Shown here in pieces: positions 54,410-64,000 of a stretch of DNA of 64,000 nucleotides. Below the pieces are notes generated by a model. That model was not told where the DNA came from. It saw nothing but the letters and a program-made list of their open reading frames with translations, and did no database searches. Origin of the DNA: Megamerina dolium (Eukaryota > Arthropoda > Insecta > Diptera > Megamerinidae); contig OY978526.1 of the NCBI GenBank assembly GCA_963854835.1, positions 48,291,140 through 48,355,139 on the forward strand. Direction: 5' to 3'. Both the position numbers and the translations under genes were made by a program. How positions within the stretch are numbered: position 1 is the stretch's first letter; the number at the start of each line of letters is the position of its first letter.

Positions 54410-57400
54410 TTACTTACTTACTTATGTGGCCATAACAACCGAATATCGATTTAGGCCGAAAATAACATGCTTCGCCAGCCATCTCTGTTCTTCGCTAGCT
54501 GGCGCCAGTTAGAAATTCCAAGCGCCGTCAGGTTCTCCAGTACTTGGTCTTTCCACCGGAGGTTTGGTCTTCCTCTTCTGCGTCGTCCTCCAGCGGGTTC
54601 CGAATATAACACCTTCTTAGCTGGAGCGTGTTCTTCCATTCGCTCGACATGACCTAGCCAGCGCAGCCGTTGGATTTTGATGCGCTTTACTATGTCAATA
54701 TCGGCATATAGCTCGTACAGCTCATGGTTGTACCTTATTCGGTACTCGCCACCAACGCAAATAGGTCCAAAGATCCTGCATAGGACCTTTCTCTCGAAAA
54801 CTCCAAGCATTCGCTCATCCGAGATGGAAATTGTCCAGGCTTCAGCGCCATATGTTAGGACAGGCATGATGAGAGACTTGTAGAGTGTAGTTTTCGTTCT
54901 TCGAGAGAGGGCTCGACTTTTCAATTGCTTACTCAGCCCAAAGTAACACCTGTTAGCAAGAGTTATCCTACGCATGATCTCCAAGCTGACGTCATTACTG
55001 CTGTTAATGCTGGTTCCAAGATAGACAAAGTCCCTTACTACTTCAAAAGCGTAGTTGTCAACAGTGACGTGCTGTCCAAGACGCCGGGACTCTTTGTTTG
55101 TTGACACTAGGTACTTCGTCTTGCCCTCGTTCACCGTGAGACCCATCCGACGCGACTCTCTTTCCAACTCTGAGAATGCTGCACTGACTGCTCGCGTGTT
55201 CATGCCGATTATGTCAATATCGTCGGCATACGCTAACAGCATGACACTTTTGTTGAAGATAGTGCCATTGCACAACGAGAGTTGTGCAGTGTCATTCTAC
55301 AAAGTCGAATGAGCTTTGCAGGAATACCGAACTCAGACATTGTTGCGTAGAGGTAATCCCTTACCGGACTGTCGAAAGCGGCTTTATAATCAACAAATAG
55401 GTGGTGTGTGTCGATCTGTTTTTCTTGGATCTTCTCCAGGATTTGGCGCAGTGTGAAAATCTGGTCGATGGTGGATTTACCAGGTCTGAAGCCACACTGA
55501 TAAGGTCCAATCAGGTTGCTGAGCATAGGCTTCAATCTTTCACAGAGTACGCTCGATAGAACCTTGTACGCGATGCTCAGGAGACTTATTCCACGGTAGT
55601 TGGCGCAAATTGTGGGGTCTCCTTTTTTATGTACAGGACAGAGAACACTGAGCCTCCAATCATCAGGCATGCTTTCATCCGACCATATTCTGCTTATGAG
55701 CTGGTGCATGCGGGTGAGCAGCTCATCGCCTCCGGTCTTAAACAATTCGGCAGGCAGGCCATCAGCACCTGCAGCTTTGTTGTTCTTCAGCCTTAAAATG
55801 GCCGTTTCAACCTCGTCATAGTCGGGTGGTGGAACATCAACACCATCATCTGTAATTGGGGTTATCGGGCATTCTCCTCCACTGGCGGAATTGTTCGTAG
55901 CATCGCCATTCAGTAACGTGGAGAAGTGTTCCCTCCATAGGCTCAGTACACTCTGGACATCCGTAACCAGATTCCCATTTCCATCACGACAAGAAGAGGC
56001 TCCGGGATTTAAACCTCCACTCAGGCGCTTGATCTTTTCGAAGAATTTTCGAGTCTCATTCTTGTCGGTACACATCTCTATCTCCTCACACTCGCGTCTT
56101 TCCAACTCCCTCTTCTTGCGCCTGAAAAGACGTCTCTCTGCACTCCTTTTCTCTCTATACCGCTCCTTAACAGCTCGCGTTACGCCTGCACGCAGGGTTT
56201 TTCTGTAGGCGGCGTCTTTCTCTGCGGTAGCGTCGCGACACTCCTGATCATACCACTCATTCCTCAGAGGCCGGTAGTAACCGATTACCTCCTCGGCAGC
56301 AGTAGTCATGGAGTGGGATATATGTGTCCACCGTGCGCATGTATCATCAAGTGGGGGAGTGTTCTGCATAAGCAGATCCGATAGTCGAGTGGAAAATGCA
56401 TCTGCTGTCTCTGGTGATTGCAGCTTACTGACGTCGAGCTTTCTCTGTGTGGGACTTCTCTTGTTATTTGCGACACATAAGCGTGTGCGCACCTTAGCTG
56501 CAACAAGGTAGTGATCCGAGTCGATGTTGGCACCACGGATCGATTTCACGTCCATCACACTGGAAGCATGCCTTCCGTCAATCAACACATGATCAATTTG
56601 GTTTCTTGTACGATGATCTGGAGACAGCCATGTCGCTTTGTGGATGTCGAGATGCTGGAATCTGGTACCACCAATTACCATGTTTCGTGCTGCGGCGAAG
56701 TCGATCAGCCTCATTCCGTTATCGGAGGTGTTCTGGTGGAGGCTGGATTTTCCGACAGTTGGACCAAAGGTACCTTCCTTGCCCACCCTGGCATTAAAGT
56801 CGCCAAGCACGATTTTGATATCGTGGCGGGGGCAGCGGTCATAAGCTTCTTCGAGGCGCTGAAAGAAGCTCTCCTTGGTCACATTGTCCTTCTCATCCGT
56901 CGGAGCGTGGGCACATATAAGGCTGATGTTGAAAAATTTTGCCTTGATGCGGATTGTGGCCAGCCGTTCGTTCACAGGCGTGAACTGTGAGACAAGATGT
57001 CGTAGTCTCTTGCTGACCAAAAATCCACATCCTAATTCGTGCCTTTCAGCATGGCAACTGTAGTAGATGTCACAGGACGCTCTTTTGGAGCAGCCCTGTC
57101 CTGTCCATCGCATTTCCTGGAGAGCGGTGATGTCAGCTCTGTATTTTTCGAGGACATCAACCAGCTGGATAGAGGCACCCTCCCTATAAAGGGACCGGAC
57201 ATTCCAGGTGCATATCCGTAAATCATTGTCCTTTTTTCGTTTGCGGGGGTCATCAACAAAAGCGGTAGTCCTTATCAGAGGCATTTTAGTTTTTTTCATT
57301 GGGGGGGTTTTTTATGTGGCGGGTCCCAAACCCAACGCACAACCTCTAACCGAGGAGATTTTCGCCACTCACTTCAGCCGCCTCCCAGCGGGTGCCAGGA

Positions 57401-57720
57401 AGACGTTGGTGGTCGCCACATGGAGGGCCCCCATTAATAATAATGAAAGCGCCGTCACATAGTAAGCAGAGCAAGCTATATGACTACCCCTCATTAACAA
57501 ATAAAGGTATCATCACATAGCGCTCAGATCAAACTACATGACAGCCAGTGAGTTGACTTGCGATGAGTTCAACAAGGATTGCGCTAGCCCCACCCAGTTG
57601 AGGCAGTTAGACACGTTACCTTGCGAAAACACCACCAGACCACCTGGGTGTCCATTTAGACCAAAAATTATTGTGGAAAACCCACTTTGAGGAGATAAAT
57701 CAGAAAGCTACCAAAACATT
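54410..57720 (-). mobile_element. RTE-like LINE, copy 1 (longest), nested in the Loa-like LINE
   Basis: The 3' end on the left is a TTACTTACTTACTTA run, that is (TAAG)n on the element strand. Short-repeat tails are usual for RTE and related elements. Coding sequence covers 54451-57299. The 5' untranslated part, with two related CACATAG...GAC-containing copies, reaches about 57720, where a Jockey LINE begins. Copies 2 (37981-40636) and 3 (41855-42315) share its sequence and orientation. The clade is uncertain; the resemblance to CFDP2-type endonuclease proteins is what suggests RTE. Confidence 0.75.
54451..57299 (-). pseudogene. LINE endonuclease-reverse transcriptase, central deletion
   Basis: From 57299 leftwards 688 codons are open: an endonuclease (LRICTWNVRSLYREGASIQL; 'ALQEMRWTG'; 'VLGDFNARVGKEGTFGP'; 'IDSDHYLVAAK') followed by the reverse-transcriptase fingers ('DDWRLSVLCPVHKKGDPTIC', 'ANYRGISLL', 'YQCGFRPGKSTIDQIF', 'LFVDYKAAFDS'). 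The frame ends at 55233 after 'LSSTKVSCC'. A second open frame (54451-55275) then gives 'GTIFNKSVMLLAYADDIDII' and the thumb plus C-terminal region ('RLRWLGHVERM', 'RRRRGRPNLRWKDQV'). The stretch normally holding the G-x-x-QG-x-PLS block is missing, about 40 codons by family expectation. The enzyme is therefore dead despite otherwise long open frames. Confidence 0.85.
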
Positions 57721-59146
57721 CATTTTTTTTAACAAGCTTTTTTATTGGATCTTTCTAAAATTACTTAGAAACTAACAATAAGTAATCAAATCTTACAAAC
57801 TAAATAAAATTATGTGATATTCCCAACGTTCCATCACAATTTGTTGAGTCACGAGGTATAGCAATTTCACAGCATATTCAGTGTGTCTTTTCTTTTTAAT
57901 CGACGATGCCTCGTGCTCAGCAACAATTGCCTAGCAAGGGGATTCGGATGACTGTGTAATTTTTGAATGTAGCTTCTGCAAGACATTGCAACTTCCTCAG
58001 AAATTGTGGGTACATTTAAATCTCGATGGATGTTAACGTTCCTCATATACCAAGGCGCGTTTACAATAATTCGCATTGTATTCGCTGCAATTTTTCGATA
58101 TTTGAGGGAGATGCGGTGCCCCAAAACTGAATACCATAAGTCCAGATTGGCTTCAGGATTGCTTTATATAATAGCACTTTGTATTCGAGATTCAACTTTG
58201 ATCTTTTGTGTATCAGCCACCATAACTGATTAATTTTAAGCTTGATCTGAGTTTTCTTTGCCTCTATGTGATTTTTCCAGGTCAGCCTTCTGTCGAGGTG
58301 AATACCCAAGTACTTTGTTGAGGAACATTTTGGAACTGATTGGCCATTAATTTTAAGTGGGGGACATGTATCTGGCCTTAGCGTGAAGGTTACATGTACG
58401 CTCTTTGATTCATTGACTTTTATACGCCATTTTGCTAGCCAGATTTCGAGAGAATCGATATGAGGCTGCAGGAGTTTAGTAGCTTCTATGGGGTTAGAGA
58501 GAGAGCACAATATTGCCGTATCATCTACAAAGGTCGATATAAATGTATAGTTATTGCTGGGCATATCTGTAGTGTATAAGAGATACAGTAAGGGGCCCAA
58601 AACGCTTCCCTGAGGAACGCCAGCGTGAATATCCAATGGATTTGTTGTGTAATCCTTGTGATGTAAGAGAAATTGTCTTTTCGTGAGGTAGCTACTAAGC
58701 AATGAGGAGACATTTGCAGGCAGTAATAGTTTGAGTTTGTAAATAAGGCCATCGTGCCATACTTTATCGAAAGCTTGAGTGATATCAAGAAAGACAGCTG
58801 AGCAATACTTTTTTTCTTCAAAAGTGTTCCTTATCAGAGTTACAATGCGGTGGACTTGTTCTATTGTGCCGTGCTGTTTTCTAAATCCAAACTGATGTTG
58901 AGGAATCAGTTGGTTGAGATTAATAAATGGAGTTATATTCATGACAAGTAGCTTTTCGAATACATTAGAAAGTAGAGGCAGGAGGCTGATAGGTCTGTAC
59001 GATGCAACTTTTGTAGGGTCTTTTCCTGGTTTTGCTATCATAATAATTTTTTAAGTTTTCCAGCATTTGGGATAGTGTTTAATACGAAGGATAGCATTGA
59101 AAATGTGCATCAGATGAATTACTGAAGCCGGAGGTAGCTCTTTCAT
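57721..59146 (-). mobile_element. Jockey-type LINE A, 5'-truncated
   Basis: A poly(T) run at about 57722-57730 is the 3' poly(A) tail of a minus-strand element. The coding part (57867-59140) begins in the middle of ORF2, so ORF1 and the endonuclease are absent. The right edge at about 59146 meets the resumed Loa-like LINE. Residual ambiguity of a few bases at the junction is likely. Confidence 0.8.
57867..59140 (-). pseudogene. Jockey LINE A reverse transcriptase (partial ORF2)
   Basis: A 326-codon open frame (58061-59041) reads 'MIAKPGKDPTKVASYRPISL', 'QHQFGFRKQHGTIEQVHRIV', 'AVFLDITQAFDKVWHDGLIY', 'GVPQGSVLGPLLYLLYTTDM', 'STFVDDTAILC' and the conserved 'KYLGIHLDRRLTWKNHI'. Upstream, a frame break near 59042 (at 'ILRI...YP..WKT') precedes it. 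After a frameshift near 58070 the C-terminus continues to a stop at 57867. The catalytic box is FVDD, where jockey elements usually show F/YADD. Truncation and two frame breaks make it inactive. Confidence 0.82.
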
Positions 59147-60207
59147 GACGTGCAAAACTATTGCGGGTAAAAGTTTGGGCTGTACACCAAAAATTCTGCT
59201 ATGGATATACACAGCAATTGTCAGGCCAATGATAACCTACGGTGCATTAGTCTGGGAAAACTGCACGAAGCAGCAGACAGTAATTAACACCCTCAGCAAG
59301 ATACGAAGACTTGCATGTGTGCGTATTACGGGAGCCATGCGAACATGTCCGACGGCATCAATGGAGATACTCTTGGATCTTGGATCCCAAGAGAGGAGTT
59401 CGATTTTGAAGGTAGCTGGGAACAACATCAGCACAGGCAGTTATCTCAACCGAAAGACGATAGAACTTTCTGAAATATCGATGTCAAGGGACTCGATAAT
59501 CCCAACGTTCAGCTTCAAGAAGCATTTTAAAACTGAACTTAGTAATAAAAAAGATTGGGAAGGTATATCAGAAACATATAACATATATTAGGTAAGAACA
59601 CTTCTATCTTTCAAGCGGAAGTGTAAGCGATAGATAGATGTGCGGAACCGCAGAATATCAATACTGACTGACAGCCAGGCAGCTATCAAAGTACTCAAAT
59701 CTCACCAAGTTACATCAAAACTGGTGACGGAGTGCATTGAAAAGCTGAACATCCTAGGCCGACTAAATAAGGTGTGGATTTTATGGGTTCCGGGGCATAT
59801 AGGGATCAATGGAAATGAAATGGCAGATAAACTTGCCAGGAAAGGGGCATCAGCTCCATTTGTAGGACCCGAACCATTTCTGTGGATTAGGATCGCGGAA
59901 CATCTCCCGTATTATCTGGGAAGAAGAGGATAGACAAAGAAGATTATACTGGGAAAACATGCCGGGGTTATCACACTCCAAACTAGCGCTTGGGACATAC
60001 AACCTAAAAATCTAACGAAGAACAACTTGCGAATCATTACGGGATTATTAACAGGGCATTGTAGGATAAACTATCACTTAACAAAGCTGGGAATTTTCTC
60101 AGATGCTCTGCACAGATGCACAGCAACAATTAAACGTTTTCAGATGCACGTCACAAAACGAATTAAACATTCCAACATTCTGGTACAAAATGTTAACGCT
60201 GAATCAG
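59147..60207 (+). pseudogene. Loa-like LINE: end of reverse transcriptase and RNase H
   Basis: The LINE left off at 54409 resumes with KTIAGKSLGCTPKILLWIYT and 'VRPMITYGALVWENCT' (59154-59591). An RNase H domain follows (59640-59933: ILTDSQAAIKVL, WVPGHIGINGNEMADKLARK, with Asp and the downstream E/AD visible) and broken C-terminal frames with 'ITGLLTGHCRINYHLTKLGI' (60027 on). The end is cut by the poly(T) start of Jockey B at about 60208. The domain order RT then RNase H supports a Loa/I-like clade. Confidence 0.8.
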
Positions 60208-60608
60208 TTAGTTATTTTTTTTTATATCTTAAGAAGCTATGTAAATCGCAATGCAACTAGTAATTACAAACTAACAAGCAATTTACATCTGGTTAAAAAT
60301 ACAATGATATTTGCAAGGATCCAAATTGGATGCCATTTTTTATTTACCTTTCGGTTTAATGCGCTTCAATCGCCCCAAGGTATCTTCAGATCTTCAAAGC
60401 AGAGTTTTAGGATTTCTTCATTAGAGTGCTGATTTAGTTTATCAGCATGAGATATTGCGAATTTTTTAATTATATCTGATACTGTTTCTACAGCCAAGTC
60501 CCGATGCAGATCAGTACTACGCACATACCAGCGTGCATTGACAAATCATCTTAGTATTTTATTTTGGAATCGTTGTATCTTCATTATGTTTGTTTTACTG
60601 GTACAACC

Positions 60609-62510
60609 TCACAGTTGTATACCATAAGTCCATACGGGTGTAAGGACTTGCTTATAGATTAAAATTTTGTTATATGTAGAGAGCTGCGAGTGTCTGCCAA
60701 TAAGCCACTGCATTTGTTTGAACTTTAGTTCCAATTCTTCTTTTTTCTTTTTAACGTGCTCCTTCCAACGGAGTTTTGCGTCAAGATTCATTTCTTATAT
60801 TTAGCTGTATTTACAAATGGTACCTCCAGCCCATTTATATATATCTTACGATGCTGTATCTTTTTATTTGTGAAGTCAATATGTGTTGATTTTGTATTAT
60901 TTAGTTTGATCTTCCATTTGTCTGTCCAGGAACAAATGTCCTTATCGACCGCTATTTGTAGAGTTTTCGTTGACTCTTCTCAGTTTTTCCAGAGGAAAGT
61001 AGTGTTGCATCGTTTGCAAACGTTGCTATGGTACAGTTTTCTGTTGTAGGTACATCATTTGTATACAATAAAAATAGTATAGGGCCCGGAACACTTCTTT
61101 GAGGGACACCGGCTTGAATTTCAGTCAATAAAGAATAAGAGCCTTCTTGATTTATTCGAAAGAAGCGGTTGGAAATATACGATTTCAGAAATTTGCAATA
61201 GTGAATTGGTAGTTGGCATTGTAGTTTAGACACAAGGCCATTAAGCCAGAGTTTGTCAAAAAGCTGTGATACGTTTAGAAAAACCGCTGAACACACTTGC
61301 TTCTGTTCAAAAGATTTCTCAATATCGTCGATTATTCTATGGACTTGCTCAATAGTGGAATGCTTGCTTCTAATCTAAATTGATGGTTAGGTATCAAATT
61401 TCGACGTTCAATTATTGGCATTAAAATAAAGCAAGTCAAAACCGGATGCCTTTTTCAATTTTAATGATTTAATTATATTTTTCAACTCATTAGGAGTTGC
61501 GAAGGGTATACTTTCTTCGCTTTCGTCGGTGGCTAAAGGAAGATCGATCATATCTTCTGTATTATTTTGTTGTAAATGTATTCTTCAGATGCTCTGCAAA
61601 TACCTTGGATTTTTTGCCATTGCTTCTTGCCCAGCCATTATATAATTTATTGGTGGGTTATGTGTAATAGGACGCTTCAATGTCTTCGTTGCTTTCCAAA
61701 GTGAATAATTAGATGATTTTTCGCAAGATACACTACTTAAATATGTTTTAAATGAGTAATGTTTAAGTGCTTTTATCTCTTGTGATAAGGTCTTCGTAAC
61801 TTTATTGAGTTTTGTTTTATCTACTGATGAGCTAGTCATCTACCACTTTTTCGCAGTTTTCGCTTTAATTCAACCAATTTCTTAATTTCTCTAGGATATT
61901 TACTGCCAGTAATGGTACTTTTAAATTGTGGTGTGCTTCGCCAACATGCCTTCTGTATACATTCTGTTACTTTAAGAACTTCGTCTTCTAGTTCTTGTGT
62001 ATTTTCAATATGTGTTTATTCTGACATTGTAAAATTATCTACAATTTGTTTAAACAGTTTCCATTCATTATGTTTATTTATTAATGCGTGTGCCTGTTCT
62101 CTTTTGATTATAGAGTTGCTGATTGTCAAATAGATTGGCGAATGATCTGAACTCATTTCAAATCCATCTTCTATTTGTATATAACTTTTTTCCATCTTTT
62201 TCAAAATGAAAAAATCTTTAAGGTCTGGTGTTTTATTTTGGTCAGTCCGCCAATAGGTAGGCTTTCCTGTGCAAATAATTTCACAACCAAACATTTGTAT
62301 GGCCTTCTGAAGTTCACGCCCTTTAGATGGTATCAAACGTGAACCACAGGAAGTGTGTTTCGCATTGAAATCGCCTCTGAGGATAAATTTTTTACCCATA
62401 ATCCTAAGTAGTTCATTATATTTTTCAGTGTAGATGTTGTGTTGTGGTGGGACTGTACAGTGCAGCGATTGTAAGAGGCTGGTGGTTAGTATCAATTACT
62501 ACTGATGTCA
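60609..62510 (-). pseudogene. Jockey LINE B ORF2 (endonuclease and reverse transcriptase), broken
   Basis: The right part (62016-62495) has 'CTVPPQHNIYTEKYNELLRI', 'FILRGDFNAKHTSCGSRL' and 'SSDHSPIYLTI', the endonuclease with GDFNAKH and SDH motifs. Then 61585-61839 (linker), 60952-61296 ('SAVFLNVSQLFDKLWLNGLV', 'GVPQRSVPGPILFLLYTNDV', 'TIATFANDATLL') and 60609-60791 ('NLDAKLRWKEHVKKK', 'YKQVLTPVWTYGIQL'). The catalytic box reads FAND where jockey elements have FADD, and G-V-P-Q-R replaces G-V-P-Q-G. Stops and frameshifts separate the parts. Confidence 0.8.
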
Positions 62511-62699
62511 CCTGGAATTCCTGACTATTTACTTTTATTCCTTCATAGTGTTTAATTTTATTGAATATTAGGATTGCACTGCCTCCCCGAGCACAATTAC
62601 TCGGATGGTTTGTATTGTATACTTTAAAATTCTTAATTTTTATGGATGATTCTTTGGAGCAATGAGTTTCAGCAACAAGACAGAGAGACAGAGAATTAT

Positions 62700-63717
62700 T
62701 TTGCTACTAAACAGCCTCGATAACTTGCCGAGTGCTCACCGACACAGTTTATACACTTTGGTGGTGTTGCAGATGGCTTTTCGCACTTATATGTGATTTG
62801 CTTGCCTGCGCATTTTACACGGCTCGGCTACCGTCCACAATAATTTTTTGTGTGGCCAAAAGCTTGACAGCTTTTGCATTGGGGTATAATCCGTTGCCCT
62901 TTGACTGGTTCGACAGTCTATTGTATTTAAAACTTTTATGATATGGTATATTTTATTTATATCTTCGGATGGATCGAACAGAAACACATTTAGCGGCTCC
63001 TTTCTGCGCCACTTCAGTTTATTTATGTCGGTAATTGCTTTAAAACCTTGTTGTTTCAAGTCATCAACAATTGATTTACCATCCCAAGAGTTATGTAAAT
63101 TTCTTATTACTACTTTAATTGGTGTGACTTTCTCATTTTCATACGAATACCAAGACGTATTTGTATCTGTGAGCATTTTTGTTACAACTCTATAATCTTC
63201 AATATTGAAAACATTAATTTTATACACTCCATTACCGAGTAACTTAATTATAAATTTCTCTTTTGCTGATTCAACACTAGATAGATAGGTTTTCCTATAA
63301 TCAGCAATATTCGACATCATAATTGGTGGTGGACGCGGTACTTGAAGCTGAAGTTTTTGTTATTTTCACTTTTCGAATGATTGTCCGCACTCTCTGGCGA
63401 ATAGTCCGATTTCCTCTTTTTTGCTGGTTTAGACTTTTTAAGAATCCATTCTGTTTCTAAAATTAATTCTTCCTCGCCGGTTTCATACATTTGAGATTCT
63501 TTAGCGGAGTTCTGTTAGTACCCGAGTACGTTACGTTATTACTATTAATCTGATGTTTTAATTCTGTTTTTACCTCTTGTAATTTTGCAGAGAGCATTTC
63601 TAAATTTTTTATTCTAATTAGCAGCATATTTTCACTGAAGTTTTGCTGCAACATCGGTCCAATGGCATTTCCACCACCAGGTGGTGGAGTCCCTATGTTG
63701 TCCATACTCAAGATCAT
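62700..63717 (-). pseudogene. Jockey LINE B ORF1 (gag-like nucleic-acid-binding protein), broken
   Basis: It starts about 63705 with MDNIGTPPPGGGNAIGPMLQ and a short helix-rich stretch. After a frame break, 62787-63320 carries a domain with 'VIRNLHNSWDGKSIVDDLKQ' and 'RKEPLNVFLF', like the domain preceding the zinc knuckles of insect LINE gag proteins. Zinc knuckles of C-x2-C-x4-H-x4-C type, including 'CAGKQITYKC' and 'CINCVGEHSASYRGC', lie in shifted frames at about 62700-62880. At least two frameshifts. Confidence 0.72.
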
Positions 63718-64000
63718 CTTTTTATAAAATTTCTTAAGCCTACTTTCAGGATGATACTGAAACTAGACAGTGGTTTTTGTATTTGATAAAATTATTATCT
63801 ATCCAAAAAGCTATTTATTTCAGGATCCACTTAGACGCTTTACGTTGACAACTGCATAGAAAAGAGAAATCCACTTCGCCGAATTTAAGATGACTTTTGA
63901 CATGTAACCTCTATTACAAAAATAATTGCTGCAGAGATTATGTTTTCTTCTGTTTGATAAAACAGCACGCGTTTCTCACTGCTCTTCAACTTTCAGCTTT

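Larger units (their letters stand above)
60208..64000 (-). mobile_element. Jockey-type LINE B, near full length, reaching the window edge
   Basis: A poly(T) run at about 60208-60218 marks the 3' tail of a minus-strand element. ORF2 pieces occupy 60609-62510 and ORF1 pieces 62700-63717. About 280 bases of possible 5' region follow. Its start may lie beyond 64000. Numerous frameshifts make it inactive. Confidence 0.78.

Overview
The window is animal nuclear DNA from a higher fly. One essentially complete host gene is recognisable: the Toll receptor (CDS 10222-11504 joined to 11571-13647, + strand). Its protein resembles Drosophila Toll-1 throughout, down to the C-terminal tail. The rest is AT-rich, intron- and repeat-dominated sequence packed with insect transposons of the Tc1/mariner, hAT, Loa, R1, Jockey, RTE-like and Gypsy types. 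A tephritid-like fruit fly is my best guess, but the species assignment is inference.

Layout. 1-10.2 kb: non-coding DNA upstream of Toll, carrying a TA-flanked DNA transposon of unfamiliar type with ~280 bp inverted repeats (3043-5419) set inside a (TA)n array, a dispersed GGAC-containing repeat, and two deleted mariners. 10.2-14.3 kb: Toll with one 66-bp intron and several poly(A) signals. 14.4-27 kb: DNA transposons (a deleted mariner, a GGGTGG-ended MITE, a possible Harbinger-like element, three Tc1-like elements with IR/DR ends) and a 2.2-kb near-perfect palindrome. 28.6-33.1 kb: a hAT element with an exact 8-bp target duplication, invaded by an R1-type LINE fragment and by a Tc1-like element whose 346-residue transposase is intact. 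33.4-46.5 kb: a tRNA-derived SINE with a 14-bp target duplication, a possible small two-exon gene, RTE-like LINE copies (one split by a mariner), further mariner and Tc1 relics, and exons of a minus-strand gene. 46.5-60.2 kb: a Loa-like LINE split by a Gypsy LTR element, an RTE-like LINE and a Jockey LINE. 60.2 kb to the end: a second Jockey LINE, minus strand, running to or past the edge.

A second host gene is present only as separated minus-strand exons (43041-43187, 41159-41338, 40965-41088, probably 27358-27425). They encode mannose-6-phosphate-receptor-homology (MRH) sequence, most like the lysosomal enzyme receptor Lerp/IGF2R family. Its introns have been inflated by the transposons.

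There is no bacterial-style system, CRISPR array or operon here. The most novel items are the 3043-5419 element with its cysteine-motif protein of no assigned superfamily, a small element sharing its GGGTGG ends, the SINE family, the palindrome, and the intact Tc1-like transposase beside a dead sister copy. All boundaries, target duplications and frames were read by eye. Family assignments rest on remembered motifs and were not searched.
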